From Pseudescherichia sp031979925 (GTDB lineage Bacteria > Pseudomonadota > Gammaproteobacteria > Enterobacterales > Enterobacteriaceae), in NCBI RefSeq assembly GCF_031979925.1, contig NZ_DALZFB010000009.1:1-64000 (forward strand): 64,000 nt of DNA, in the 5' to 3' direction. The position numbers and the translations under genes were made by a program. The notes under the pieces were generated by a model. It had not been told where the DNA came from, ran no database searches, and was given only the letters and a program-made list of their open reading frames with translations. Positions 1-8,363 of the stretch are shown here, piece after piece; position 1 is the stretch's first letter; each line of letters opens with the position of its first letter.

Positions 1-52
1 CGTCGGGCTCATAACCCGAAGGTCGTCGGTTCAAATCCGGCCCCCGCAACCA
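1..52 (+). tRNA. initiator tRNA-fMet (CAT), 5' part outside the window
   Basis: The first 52 bases are the 3' part of an initiator methionine tRNA. The anticodon CAT is at 10-12, in a stem with the three consecutive G-C pairs (GGG...CCC) typical of initiator tRNAs. The T arm (GGTTCAAATCC) and the encoded CCA end at 52 follow. In E. coli the metZWV initiator tRNA genes lie next to amiC, so this is probably the last copy of that array. The D arm and acceptor 5' strand are beyond the left edge. Confidence 0.95.
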
Positions 53-64
53 CTTCAACAATAA

Positions 65-87
65 ACACCCTGACGGGTGTTTTTTTG
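65..87 (+). terminator. intrinsic terminator of the tRNA operon
   Basis: A perfect 6-bp stem ACACCC/GGGTGT with a TGAC loop is followed directly by a run of Ts. It lies 12 bases after the tRNA CCA end. Confidence 0.85.
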
Positions 88-122
88 TTTCTGCCTCCCG
101 GAAAAACCGCCCGGAAAAAACG

Positions 123-1376
123 TTAGCCCCTGCGGGCCAACGTTACGCCATCAGCAAAGTAAGCCTTGATCCCTGCCAGAATCGACTCCGCCACCTCCTG
201 CTGAAACGCCGAGGTTCTGAGCTTGCGCTCCTCTTCCACATTACTGATAAATGCCGTCTCTACCAGAATCGACGGAATATCCGGTGCTTTCAGCACCGCA
301 AAGCCCGCCTGATCCACCCGGTTCTTATGCAGTTTGTTGACGTGACCGAGGCGGTTCAGCACCTCTTTGCCAAACTTCAGGCTGTCGTTGATGGTCAGGG
401 ACTGCACCATATCAAACAGGGTGTGATCCAGGTACTGATCGCCACTCTTGCTTACGCCACCGATCAGGTCGGCGGCGTTCTGCGTCTGAGCGAGGTACTT
501 TGCCGCCGTACTGGTCGCCCCTTTCGTTGACAGCGCAAAGACCGACGAGCCGCGGGCGGCCCGGCTGGTAAAGGCGTCAGCGTGGATAGAGACAAAGAGA
601 TCGGCGCGCTGCTTCTGCGCCTTAGCGACCCGCACCTTCAGCGGAATAAAGACATCCTCGTTGCGCGTCATGTAGGCCTTCATATTGGCCTCTTTATCAA
701 TCAATGCGCGCAGCCGGCGGGCAATCTGTAACACCACGTCTTTTTCACGGGTCTTATATTTGCCGATCGCCCCTGGATCTTCTCCCCCGTGGCCGGGATC
801 GAGCATGATCACCACCGGTCGGTCGCGCCCGGCCTTGCCCGGCTGCGGACCGCTCTGGGCAGGCGGCACTTGCTTGTCCAGGTTGCCTTTGTTGTAATCC
901 TCCAGCAGCGCCAGGAGCGGATCCTGCTCGTTCTGGCTGTTGACCGGATAGAGATCCATCACCAGGCGCTCTTTAAACTCCGATACCGGGGCCAGCGAGA
1001 AGAGATGCGGACTGACGTTCTGCTTAAGCTCAAACACCATGCGCACGGTTTTAGGATCGAACTGGCCGACGCGGGCAGACTTAATAAAGGGATCGCTATC
1101 GTGGATTTGTGTTCCAACGCCTTTCAGCACTGAATTGAGGTTTACACCCTCAATATCCACCACCAACCGTTCGGGATTGCTTAAGGCAAACTGACGGTAT
1201 TTCAGCACCCGGTTTGACTCCACGGTGATACGCGTATAGGTCGATGCGGGCCAGACGCGTACTGCGATAACCTGACTAACCGCGGCTAAACCTGCCTTGC
1301 TTACGCTAAGCAACCACAGAGCGCCAGCGCCTTGTAACAGCTGGCGACGGCTAAGAGCTGAATTGGATCCTGACAT
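123..1376 (-). CDS. amiC: N-acetylmuramoyl-L-alanine amidase AmiC
   Basis: Periplasmic zinc amidase that cleaves septal peptidoglycan between MurNAc and L-Ala during daughter-cell separation; the family is activated by NlpD. The 417-residue protein starts MSGSNSALSRRQLLQG, a twin-arginine (Tat) signal with the SRRxLLQ motif. An AMIN domain (about residues 35-135) for septal targeting follows, then a linker and the Amidase_3 domain with LDPGHGG, the REKD glutamate region, SIHAD and LVETAFISN zinc/catalytic motifs. I chose the start at 1376 because GGGAGAGG lies just upstream and the length equals E. coli AmiC; an in-frame start five codons earlier is less likely. It is divergent from argA, as in E. 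coli. Confidence 0.97.
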   Translation of the reverse strand: MSGSNSALSRRQLLQGAGALWLLSVSKAGLAAVSQVIAVRVWPASTYTRITVESNRVLKYRQFALSNPERLVVDIEGVNLNSVLKGVGTQIHDSDPFIKSARVGQFDPKTVRMVFELKQNVSPHLFSLAPVSEFKERLVMDLYPVNSQNEQDPLLALLEDYNKGNLDKQVPPAQSGPQPGKAGRDRPVVIMLDPGHGGEDPGAIGKYKTREKDVVLQIARRLRALIDKEANMKAYMTRNEDVFIPLKVRVAKAQKQRADLFVSIHADAFTSRAARGSSVFALSTKGATSTAAKYLAQTQNAADLIGGVSKSGDQYLDHTLFDMVQSLTINDSLKFGKEVLNRLGHVNKLHKNRVDQAGFAVLKAPDIPSILVETAFISNVEEERKLRTSAFQQEVAESILAGIKAYFADGVTLARRG

Positions 1377-1557
1377 GCCTCTCCCGAGCAAAAAATTACA
1401 TCATTTATTATTAAAACGGCCTGCTTGACGAAAAACTTTAACGAATGATGCATAAACTGTCATCAACAAAAGGGTAAACATTGATTTAACAGCGGTGACA
1501 ATGTGGAGATTTTTTCTCGCATCCCGATGAAATTTTGACTTGCGCCCACGGCAATAA

Positions 1558-1595
1558 AAGAATAAAAATACATAAATTACGAATAATCATGCAAT
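1558..1595 (+). promoter_or_regulatory. ArgR operator (tandem ARG boxes) of argA
   Basis: Two adjacent imperfect 18-bp ARG boxes (core AGAATAAAAATACATA, then CGAATAATCATGCAAT) are separated by 2-3 bp just before the argA ribosome-binding site. The arrangement closely resembles the E. coli argA operator, where ArgR with arginine represses. The match is by eye to the known consensus. Confidence 0.75.
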
Positions 1596-1607
1596 GAGGG
1601 TTGTGCC

Positions 1608-2939
1608 GTGGTGAAGGAACGTCGAACCGAACTGGTACAGGGATTCCGCCACTCTGTTCCCTATATTAATGCCCATCGGGGAAAAACCTTTGTCATCATG
1701 CTGGGCGGTGAAGCCATCGAACATGAGAACTTTTCCAGCATCGTCAACGATATCGGGCTGCTGCACAGCCTCGGCATTCGCCTGGTCGTTGTCTACGGCG
1801 CACGCCCGCAGATTGATGCTAACCTGGCGGAGCACCACCACGAACCTATCTATCACAAGCATACCCGCGTCACCGACGCGAAAACCCTGGAGCTGGTCAA
1901 GCAGGCGGCGGGTCTGTTACAGCTTGATATTACCGCTCGTCTCTCGATGAGCCTCAACAATACGCCGCTGCAGGGAGCGCATATCAACGTGGTGAGCGGC
2001 AACTTTATCATTGCCCAGCCGCTGGGCGTCGATGACGGCGTCGACTACTGCCACAGCGGGCGTATTCGCCGCATCGATGAAGAGGCGATCCACCGCCAGC
2101 TCGACGGCGGCGCGATTGTGCTGCTGGGGCCGGTAGCGGTCTCGGTCACTGGAGAGAGCTTTAACCTCACCTCAGAAGAGGTGGCCACCCAGCTCGCTAT
2201 CAAGCTGAAGGCAGAGAAGATGATCGGCTTCTGCTCCTCGCAGGGGGTGATCAACGATGAGGGAAATATTGTCTCTGAGCTGTTCCCGAATGATGCCCAG
2301 ACCCGAGTCGAAGAGCTGGAGGCGCGGCAGGACTACCACTCCGGCACGGTACGCTTTCTGCGCGGCGCAGTGAAAGCCTGCCGTAGCGGCGTGCGGCGCA
2401 GCCACCTGATTAGCTACCAAGAAGATGGCGCGCTGTTGCAGGAGCTTTTTTCCCGCGACGGTATTGGTACGCAGATTGTGATGGAGAGCGCCGAGCAGAT
2501 CCGCCGCGCTACCATCAACGATATCGGCGGCATTCTGGAGCTGATCCGCCCTCTGGAGCAGCAGGGGATCCTCGTCCGGCGCTCTCGCGAGCAGCTGGAG
2601 ATGGAGATCGACAAGTTCACGATTATTCAGCGCGACAACCTGACTATCGCCTGCGCTGCGCTCTATCCCTTCCCGGAAGAGAAGATTGGCGAAATGGCCT
2701 GCGTGGCGGTGCATCCGGACTACCGCAGCTCATCGCGCGGCGAAGCGCTGCTGGAGCGTGTTGCACTCCAGGCGCGGCAGATGGGCCTCAGCAAACTGTT
2801 TGTGCTGACCACCCGCAGCATTCACTGGTTCCAGGAGCGTGGTTTTACCCCGGTAGATATCGACCTGCTGCCGGAGAGTAAGAAGCAGATGTATAACTAT
2901 CAGCGCCGCTCAAAGGTGCTGATGGCAGATCTTACCTAA
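1608..2939 (+). CDS. argA: amino-acid N-acetyltransferase (N-acetylglutamate synthase) ArgA
   Basis: Makes N-acetylglutamate from acetyl-CoA and glutamate, the first step of arginine synthesis; the family is feedback-inhibited by arginine. At 443 residues it equals E. coli ArgA. The N-terminal amino-acid-kinase-like regulatory domain (about 1-290, with VIMLGGEAI and VVYGARPQ) is followed by a GNAT catalytic domain (about 295-435, with VHPDYRSSSRGEALL). The GTG start at 1608 has the ribosome-binding site ATGAGGG at 1594-1600; a second GTG follows immediately. The ARG boxes upstream explain its regulation. Confidence 0.97.
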   Translation: MVKERRTELVQGFRHSVPYINAHRGKTFVIMLGGEAIEHENFSSIVNDIGLLHSLGIRLVVVYGARPQIDANLAEHHHEPIYHKHTRVTDAKTLELVKQAAGLLQLDITARLSMSLNNTPLQGAHINVVSGNFIIAQPLGVDDGVDYCHSGRIRRIDEEAIHRQLDGGAIVLLGPVAVSVTGESFNLTSEEVATQLAIKLKAEKMIGFCSSQGVINDEGNIVSELFPNDAQTRVEELEARQDYHSGTVRFLRGAVKACRSGVRRSHLISYQEDGALLQELFSRDGIGTQIVMESAEQIRRATINDIGGILELIRPLEQQGILVRRSREQLEMEIDKFTIIQRDNLTIACAALYPFPEEKIGEMACVAVHPDYRSSSRGEALLERVALQARQMGLSKLFVLTTRSIHWFQERGFTPVDIDLLPESKKQMYNYQRRSKVLMADLT

Positions 2940-2943
2940 GCAA

Positions 2944-2975
2944 AACACCCTACCCGCCTGGGTAGGGGTTTCTCT
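2944..2975. terminator. terminator between convergent argA and recD
   Basis: A perfect 8-bp stem CCCTACCC (2948-2955) / GGGTAGGG (2960-2967) has T-rich sequence on the right and A-rich sequence on the left, so it can serve both converging genes. Confidence 0.8.
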
Positions 2976-4806
2976 ATTTGACCTGAGCAAAAATGTCGCC
3001 GAGGCCGCTGCGTCGTTCGGTACGGGTGGCAATGGCCTGCACCAGAATACGTTCGTCGGCATAGAGCGACAGGCGACGGCGGGCACGCGTAATGGCGGTA
3101 TAGACCAGCTCCCGGGTCACTACCGGTACCATCTGCCCCGGCAGGATCAGCGCGGCGTGGTCAAACTCCGAACCCTGTGATTTATGTACCGTCATCGCCC
3201 AGGCCGTTTCATGCTCCGGCAGACGGCTGGGCTGTACCGATTTAATGCTGCCGTCCGGCAGCGGGAACCAGACGCGCGTTCCCTGTCCCCGGTTCAGCGC
3301 CACGCCGATATCGCCGTTAAACAGCCCCAGCGCGCTGTCGTTGCGGGAGATCATTACCGGGCGTCCATCAAACCAGCGCGAGTGTGGCGTCCGACTGATC
3401 CGCCGCTGGTTCGCCAGGGTCTGCTCCAGCCGCTCGTTGAGGCCTGCTACGCCAAACGGTCCCTCGCGCAGGGCGCAGAGCAGCTGGTACTCGCTGAATG
3501 CTGCGAGGATCGCCTTTGGCTCCGCCTCATCTCGCACCAGCTGCAGATAGCGGGCGTATCCCGCCAGTGCATCGTCTAACAGTGCCTGGTAATCATCACG
3601 CGCCTGGAGAGGCTTGTGCTCAATGTCGCTAAAGCCCTGGCTGAACACCGAGCGGGTACTCTTCTTATCGCCCCGGTTTACCGCCGCCGCCAGTTGGCCA
3701 ATGCCGGAGTCGCTGCCGAAGCGGTAGCTGGTTTGCAGCAGGCAGAGGCTGTCGCGCAATGCGCCCGCCCCGCCCGGCTCGCCGCCGGGAACCGCCATCC
3801 CCGTCAGGCGAGAGAGCTGCTCCGCTCGCGCCGGGGTAAAGCCTGCGTTAACCCACGCGCAGATGTCTCCCAGCACCGCCCCTGCCTCTACCGAGGCCAG
3901 CTGATCGCGGTCGCCTAAGAAAATCACCCGACCATGGACGGGCAGCGCATCGATCAGCCGCGACATCATCGGCAGGTCAATCATCGATGCTTCATCTACT
4001 ACCAGCACGTCAAGGTGCAGCGGATTCCCGGCGTGATAGCGCAGGCGCTGACTGCCGGGCTGGGCACCCAGCAGGCGGTGCAGCGTGCTGGCCTCCACCG
4101 GCAGACGCTTTTTCTGATCGTCGGTTAACGCCAGCTGGCGCAGGGCTGCGCCCAGCGACTCCGTCAGGCGCGCCGCAGCTTTCCCGGTCGGGGCCGCCAG
4201 ATGGATGCGGCAGCGGCCGCCGTTCGCCATCTGTACCAGTGCGGCCAGCAGCTTCGCCACCGTGGTGGTTTTTCCGGTGCCAGGTCCGCCGGAGATCACC
4301 GAGATCCGCCGGGTCAGCGCCACCGCTGCTGCCACCTTCTGCCAGTTAATCCCCTCCGTTGGCGGGAAAAGCCCGTCCAGCGTATTACGTAGTTGATCCT
4401 CGTCGACGCTCAGCGGCTGGTTAACCTCGCTGAAAAAGCCCGCTACGGTCAGCTCGTTGCACCACATACGGTTAAGGTAGAGGCGATCTCCGGCCAGCAC
4501 CATCGGCGCAGGGGTTTGGCCGTCGCTGACGGCGTCGGATCGCTGTAAAATGCCTGCCCAGTCGCAGGGCGCACCCGCCTCGGCAAACAGCGCCGTCAGC
4601 AGCGAATGGCTTTTATCTTCGGCCTCTGCCGCCAGCCGGGAGAGCGGCAGGCAGACATGGCCCTCCCCCGCGTCGCGGCTGAGTATCGCCGCTGCCAGGG
4701 TTACCGCTGGCTCGTCGCGTCCGGCCACGGTCAGGGCAAACTGGACGTCCAACGGGCGAAACAGCTTCTGCGCCAGCGCCTCAATAAGCAGAGTTTGCAT
4801 CGTCAC
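2974..4806 (-). CDS. recD: exodeoxyribonuclease V alpha subunit RecD
   Basis: The fast 5'-3' helicase subunit of RecBCD, which unwinds double-strand ends and influences Chi recognition. The 610 residues (E. coli 608) contain Walker A GGPGTGKT (173-180), the VVDEAS Walker B region, QLASVEAGAVL and the C-terminal TVHKSQGSEFD and VYTAITRARR superfamily 1 motifs. The GTG start overlaps the recB stop in a 4-bp GTGA, so translation is probably coupled; the third codon is an ATG that could also serve. It is the last gene of the ptrA-recB-recD group. Confidence 0.96.
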   Translation of the reverse strand: MTMQTLLIEALAQKLFRPLDVQFALTVAGRDEPAVTLAAAILSRDAGEGHVCLPLSRLAAEAEDKSHSLLTALFAEAGAPCDWAGILQRSDAVSDGQTPAPMVLAGDRLYLNRMWCNELTVAGFFSEVNQPLSVDEDQLRNTLDGLFPPTEGINWQKVAAAVALTRRISVISGGPGTGKTTTVAKLLAALVQMANGGRCRIHLAAPTGKAAARLTESLGAALRQLALTDDQKKRLPVEASTLHRLLGAQPGSQRLRYHAGNPLHLDVLVVDEASMIDLPMMSRLIDALPVHGRVIFLGDRDQLASVEAGAVLGDICAWVNAGFTPARAEQLSRLTGMAVPGGEPGGAGALRDSLCLLQTSYRFGSDSGIGQLAAAVNRGDKKSTRSVFSQGFSDIEHKPLQARDDYQALLDDALAGYARYLQLVRDEAEPKAILAAFSEYQLLCALREGPFGVAGLNERLEQTLANQRRISRTPHSRWFDGRPVMISRNDSALGLFNGDIGVALNRGQGTRVWFPLPDGSIKSVQPSRLPEHETAWAMTVHKSQGSEFDHAALILPGQMVPVVTRELVYTAITRARRRLSLYADERILVQAIATRTERRSGLGDIFAQVK

Positions 4807-7800
4807 CGTGCGGTCTCCTGATAATTTTCTTCTAGCTCTTCACCACTAAACAGGGCATCCATCTCATTAATCAGCCGCACATCCGGGCGGGTGCTGTAGA
4901 TGCCCTGCTCGCTGTTTTGCGCATCAACGCCGCGCAGGAACAGGTAGATTACGCCGCCAAAGTGGCGCTCATAATCGTAGTTCGCAATGCGGTGGCGAAG
5001 ATAGCGGTGTAGCGCCAGAGTATAAAGTTGATACTGTAAGTCGTAGCGGTGCGACTGCATGGCAGCCGCCATCGCTTCCCGGGTATAGGCCTCGCTGCTC
5101 TCGCCCAGCCAGTTAGACTTGTAGTCCAGCAGGTAGAAGCGCCCATTGTGGCGGAAAACCAGGTCGATAAAGCCCTTTAGCATGCCGCGCACGTCGCGAA
5201 AATCCAGCGGCGAGCAGCCCGCTGAGAGCGGATCGTAGCGACGGATCGCCGCATCCAGCTTCTCTGAGGTCAGGGTCTGGGCGATCGGAATATAGAACTC
5301 CATCTCCACCTGCTTATCTTTCTCGGTGAGCTGACTTAACGACAATCCTGATTCAATAAGCGGCGCACGCAGAACGGTGTTGATCCATGCCAGCAGCACC
5401 GGCTGCCACTGCTCATCAAAACCGCCCGCCTGAAGGCGCTCGCTAACCCACTCTTCAGTCACCGGCTGGGTGAAATCGATATCTTCAAACAGCCCGTGTA
5501 AGAAGGTGCCCGGCGACGCCCCACGCGGGAAGGCATGCGGCGTTAAGGCAGGTGCTTCGTCCGCCTGACGCTCGCCAGCGGCGTCAACGTCCAGTCGCGG
5601 GAGCAGATCCTGGGCGATACCGTGCCCGCGCTGTTGCAAACCGGAGTAGCTGGTCACCCGCCAGTCGTCGAGGACGGGGCGGTCAATGTGCCGGGCGCGC
5701 AGCGACGGCGGCAGGGAGAGCGTATACTCCCAGCGCGAATTATCCGGCGTGCCGGGGATGCTCAGCACGATATCATTCCCACACAGCGCCTCCAGGCAGT
5801 GCCGCAAGCCTGCGGCATCCCGCGACTCGCCCTGCTGGATCAGCCTGCCCAGCGCGCTATGGTGAAAATCGCTTTCGCCGCTCTTCTCACCCCGACGGCG
5901 AAACAGCGGCGCAATACCGAGGCTACAGTGCCAGACGGAGCGCGTCAGCGCCACGTAGAGCAGGCGCAGATCCTCCGCCAGCCGCTCCGCCTCGGCCAGC
6001 TCAATGCTCTCGTCGGCCTGGCTAAGATCCAGCACCGCTTCAAAGGAGGTACGGTCGTGATAGAAGGCCTGATCCTGCGCCCGGTAGTTGGCGATAAACG
6101 GCAGCCAGACCAGCGGATACTCCAGCCCTTTCGCTTTATGGATGGTGACGATCTGCACCAGGTGCTTGTCGCTCTCCAGCCTGAGCTGCTGGCTGGCGGC
6201 GTTGCTGTCCGGTTCGGCAATATGCTGCGCCAGCCAGCGCACCAGCGCATGCTCGCTCTCGGTATGCGCCCCCGCCTCCTGCAACAGCTCGCTGATGTGC
6301 AGGATATCGGTCAGACGCCGCTCGCCGCCAGAGGTCGCCAGCAGGTTCTCCGCAATATTGCGCCGGGCCATCAGGGTGCGCAGCATTGGCATGACGCCGC
6401 GCTTCTGCCACGTCTGACGGTAGCCGTCAAACTCCTCAACCACCCGATCCCAGGCCTCTTCATCCTTGTTGAGCTGCTCAATGTCCTGGGCGGTCAGGCC
6501 GAGCATCCCCGTCGCCAGCGCGCTACGCAGGGTGCTCTCCCGCTCGGGGGTCAGCACAGCCTGGATAAGCCACAGCAGCTCCTGCGCTTCCGGCGTCTCA
6601 AAGACGCTGTCGCGGTTGGAGAGGTAGACCGAGGGGATGTTCAGCAGCGTCAGGGCATCGCGGATCAGCGCCGCCTCGTGACGGCTACGCACCAGCACGG
6701 TAATGTCGGAGGCCTGCACGGGCCGGGAGCGTTTGCCGTCGAGCAGCAGCGCGCTGCCCTGCTGGCCTGCCACCAGCCAGTCGCGGATCTGCGCCGCACA
6801 GAGCTGGGCCATAAAGGCCTGGTAGTCCCCGATACCAACGCCATCGCCCTCCATCAACCACAGGTTCATGGCAGGCTGGGTTTCGCCGTTCAGTTCAAAG
6901 CGCAGGGGCTGGTTTCTTTCCGCCGCCTTCACCGGCATGAAGGGGATCTCGCGGAACATAAAGGCGTTGTCCATCTGGCTAAAGAGCGTGTTCACGCTGT
7001 TAACCATGCCGGGAGCGGAACGCCAGTTGGTATCGAGTGTGTAGTGGGCGCTTACTTCACCACGCGCTTTCATATAGGTAAAGATATCCGCGCCACGAAA
7101 GGCGTAGATCGCCTGCTTGGGATCGCCAATCAGCAGCAGGGCCGTATCCGGCTGCTGTCGCCAGATACGGCGGAAAATACGGTACTGCTGGGGATCGGTA
7201 TCCTGAAATTCATCGATCATCGCGACCGGAAAACGCTGGCGGATCGCGGTCGCCAACGCCTCGCCGTTTTCACTGTTTAGCGCCTGGTCGAGGCGGCTCA
7301 GCATGTCATCAAAGCCTAACTCGCCGCGACGGCGCTTCTCCCGGGCCACCGCCTCGCGGATCTCCCGCATGGCGGTGGTCAGCACCAGGTCGCTAAGAGT
7401 GAGCGGCTCGGCCAGCAGCCTCTCAATGGCGACAAACAGCGGATGCTCCGGCACGACGCCGCCCGCCTTGGTGCGCGAGGTTAAAAACGACTGGGCGAAC
7501 TTCTCGAGCGCGTCCGGCAGCAGATAGGTTCGGGTCTCTTCCTGCGCCCAGGCGTTAATCTTCTCGATCCACTTGCCCTGGTTGCCCCGGTTAAACTTGC
7601 GTCGATCAATGCCTGAATTTTCAATGAGGGGATCAAGCTCCCCGACCGCCGCAAGCCACTGCTGCTTGATGCCATCAATGCGGGCGATGATTTTGGCATG
7701 ACGCGAGGCCAGAGTTTCATCCGCTGGCGGCGGCGATTTGATCACCGGCGCTTCCCCCTGCAGATAACGGTTAATCGCGTTCAGCAGCTCCAGCGGCCCC

Positions 7801-8363
7801 TTCCACGAGGCGTGGATCACCTCGGCAATATCGCGCGGCAGCGGGTAGCAGTGGCGACGCCAGAAGTCGGCGCAGGCCTGCGCGCGCAGCAGGGACTCAT
7901 CCTCAATCAGCTGCTGCTGGAAAAGCATTCCGGACTCGAAGGCGTTAAGGCTCAGCATGCGCTGACAGAAGCCGTGGATGGTAAAGACCGCGGCCTCATC
8001 CATCTGCCGCTCGGCTAACATGAGCCAGCTCGCCGCCTGCTGCTTATCGGGAATATCGTCAAGCAGGCGGGCATAGAGCGGATTGTCAGTGCTTTCGCGC
8101 AGGCAGGCGATGCGCAGCTCGTGAATATTACTGCGGATACGGCCGCGCAGCTCTTCGGTGGCGGCTTCGGTAAAGGTGACCACCAGCAGCTCTTCTACGG
8201 TAAGCGGCCGTGAAAAAGCGTTCTCGCCGCCCAGCCCCAGCAGCAGGCGCAGGTAGAGGGCGGCGATGGTGTAGGTTTTCCCGGTGCCCGCAGAGGCTTC
8301 AATCAGGCGCTCACCGCGTAAGGGTAAGCGCAGGGGGTCCAGCGTCTCAGCGGGGTTACTCAT
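4803..8363 (-). CDS. recB: exodeoxyribonuclease V beta subunit RecB
   Basis: The 3'-5' helicase and sole nuclease subunit of RecBCD; it also loads RecA after Chi. The protein has 1186 residues against 1180 in E. coli. Walker A EASAGTGKT is at 22-30, followed by VVTFTEAAT, MIDEFQDTD, GDPKQAIYAFRG and the KAKGLEYPLVW and VALTRS helicase motifs. The C-terminal nuclease domain carries GMLKGFIDLVF and LLDYKSNW, holding the metal-binding Asp and the catalytic DxK. The start ATG shares one base with the ptrA stop (TAATG), which suggests coupling. Reading frame and length show no damage. Confidence 0.97.
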   Translation of the reverse strand: MSNPAETLDPLRLPLRGERLIEASAGTGKTYTIAALYLRLLLGLGGENAFSRPLTVEELLVVTFTEAATEELRGRIRSNIHELRIACLRESTDNPLYARLLDDIPDKQQAASWLMLAERQMDEAAVFTIHGFCQRMLSLNAFESGMLFQQQLIEDESLLRAQACADFWRRHCYPLPRDIAEVIHASWKGPLELLNAINRYLQGEAPVIKSPPPADETLASRHAKIIARIDGIKQQWLAAVGELDPLIENSGIDRRKFNRGNQGKWIEKINAWAQEETRTYLLPDALEKFAQSFLTSRTKAGGVVPEHPLFVAIERLLAEPLTLSDLVLTTAMREIREAVAREKRRRGELGFDDMLSRLDQALNSENGEALATAIRQRFPVAMIDEFQDTDPQQYRIFRRIWRQQPDTALLLIGDPKQAIYAFRGADIFTYMKARGEVSAHYTLDTNWRSAPGMVNSVNTLFSQMDNAFMFREIPFMPVKAAERNQPLRFELNGETQPAMNLWLMEGDGVGIGDYQAFMAQLCAAQIRDWLVAGQQGSALLLDGKRSRPVQASDITVLVRSRHEAALIRDALTLLNIPSVYLSNRDSVFETPEAQELLWLIQAVLTPERESTLRSALATGMLGLTAQDIEQLNKDEEAWDRVVEEFDGYRQTWQKRGVMPMLRTLMARRNIAENLLATSGGERRLTDILHISELLQEAGAHTESEHALVRWLAQHIAEPDSNAASQQLRLESDKHLVQIVTIHKAKGLEYPLVWLPFIANYRAQDQAFYHDRTSFEAVLDLSQADESIELAEAERLAEDLRLLYVALTRSVWHCSLGIAPLFRRRGEKSGESDFHHSALGRLIQQGESRDAAGLRHCLEALCGNDIVLSIPGTPDNSRWEYTLSLPPSLRARHIDRPVLDDWRVTSYSGLQQRGHGIAQDLLPRLDVDAAGERQADEAPALTPHAFPRGASPGTFLHGLFEDIDFTQPVTEEWVSERLQAGGFDEQWQPVLLAWINTVLRAPLIESGLSLSQLTEKDKQVEMEFYIPIAQTLTSEKLDAAIRRYDPLSAGCSPLDFRDVRGMLKGFIDLVFRHNGRFYLLDYKSNWLGESSEAYTREAMAAAMQSHRYDLQYQLYTLALHRYLRHRIANYDYERHFGGVIYLFLRGVDAQNSEQGIYSTRPDVRLINEMDALFSGEELEENYQETAR

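Noticed and set aside
5622..7280. Long plus-strand open frame of about 550 codons opposite recB
   Set aside because: It is antisense to the fully conserved recB gene, has no recognisable domain and is rich in Arg, Gln, His and Leu as expected from reading the opposite strand of GC-rich codons.
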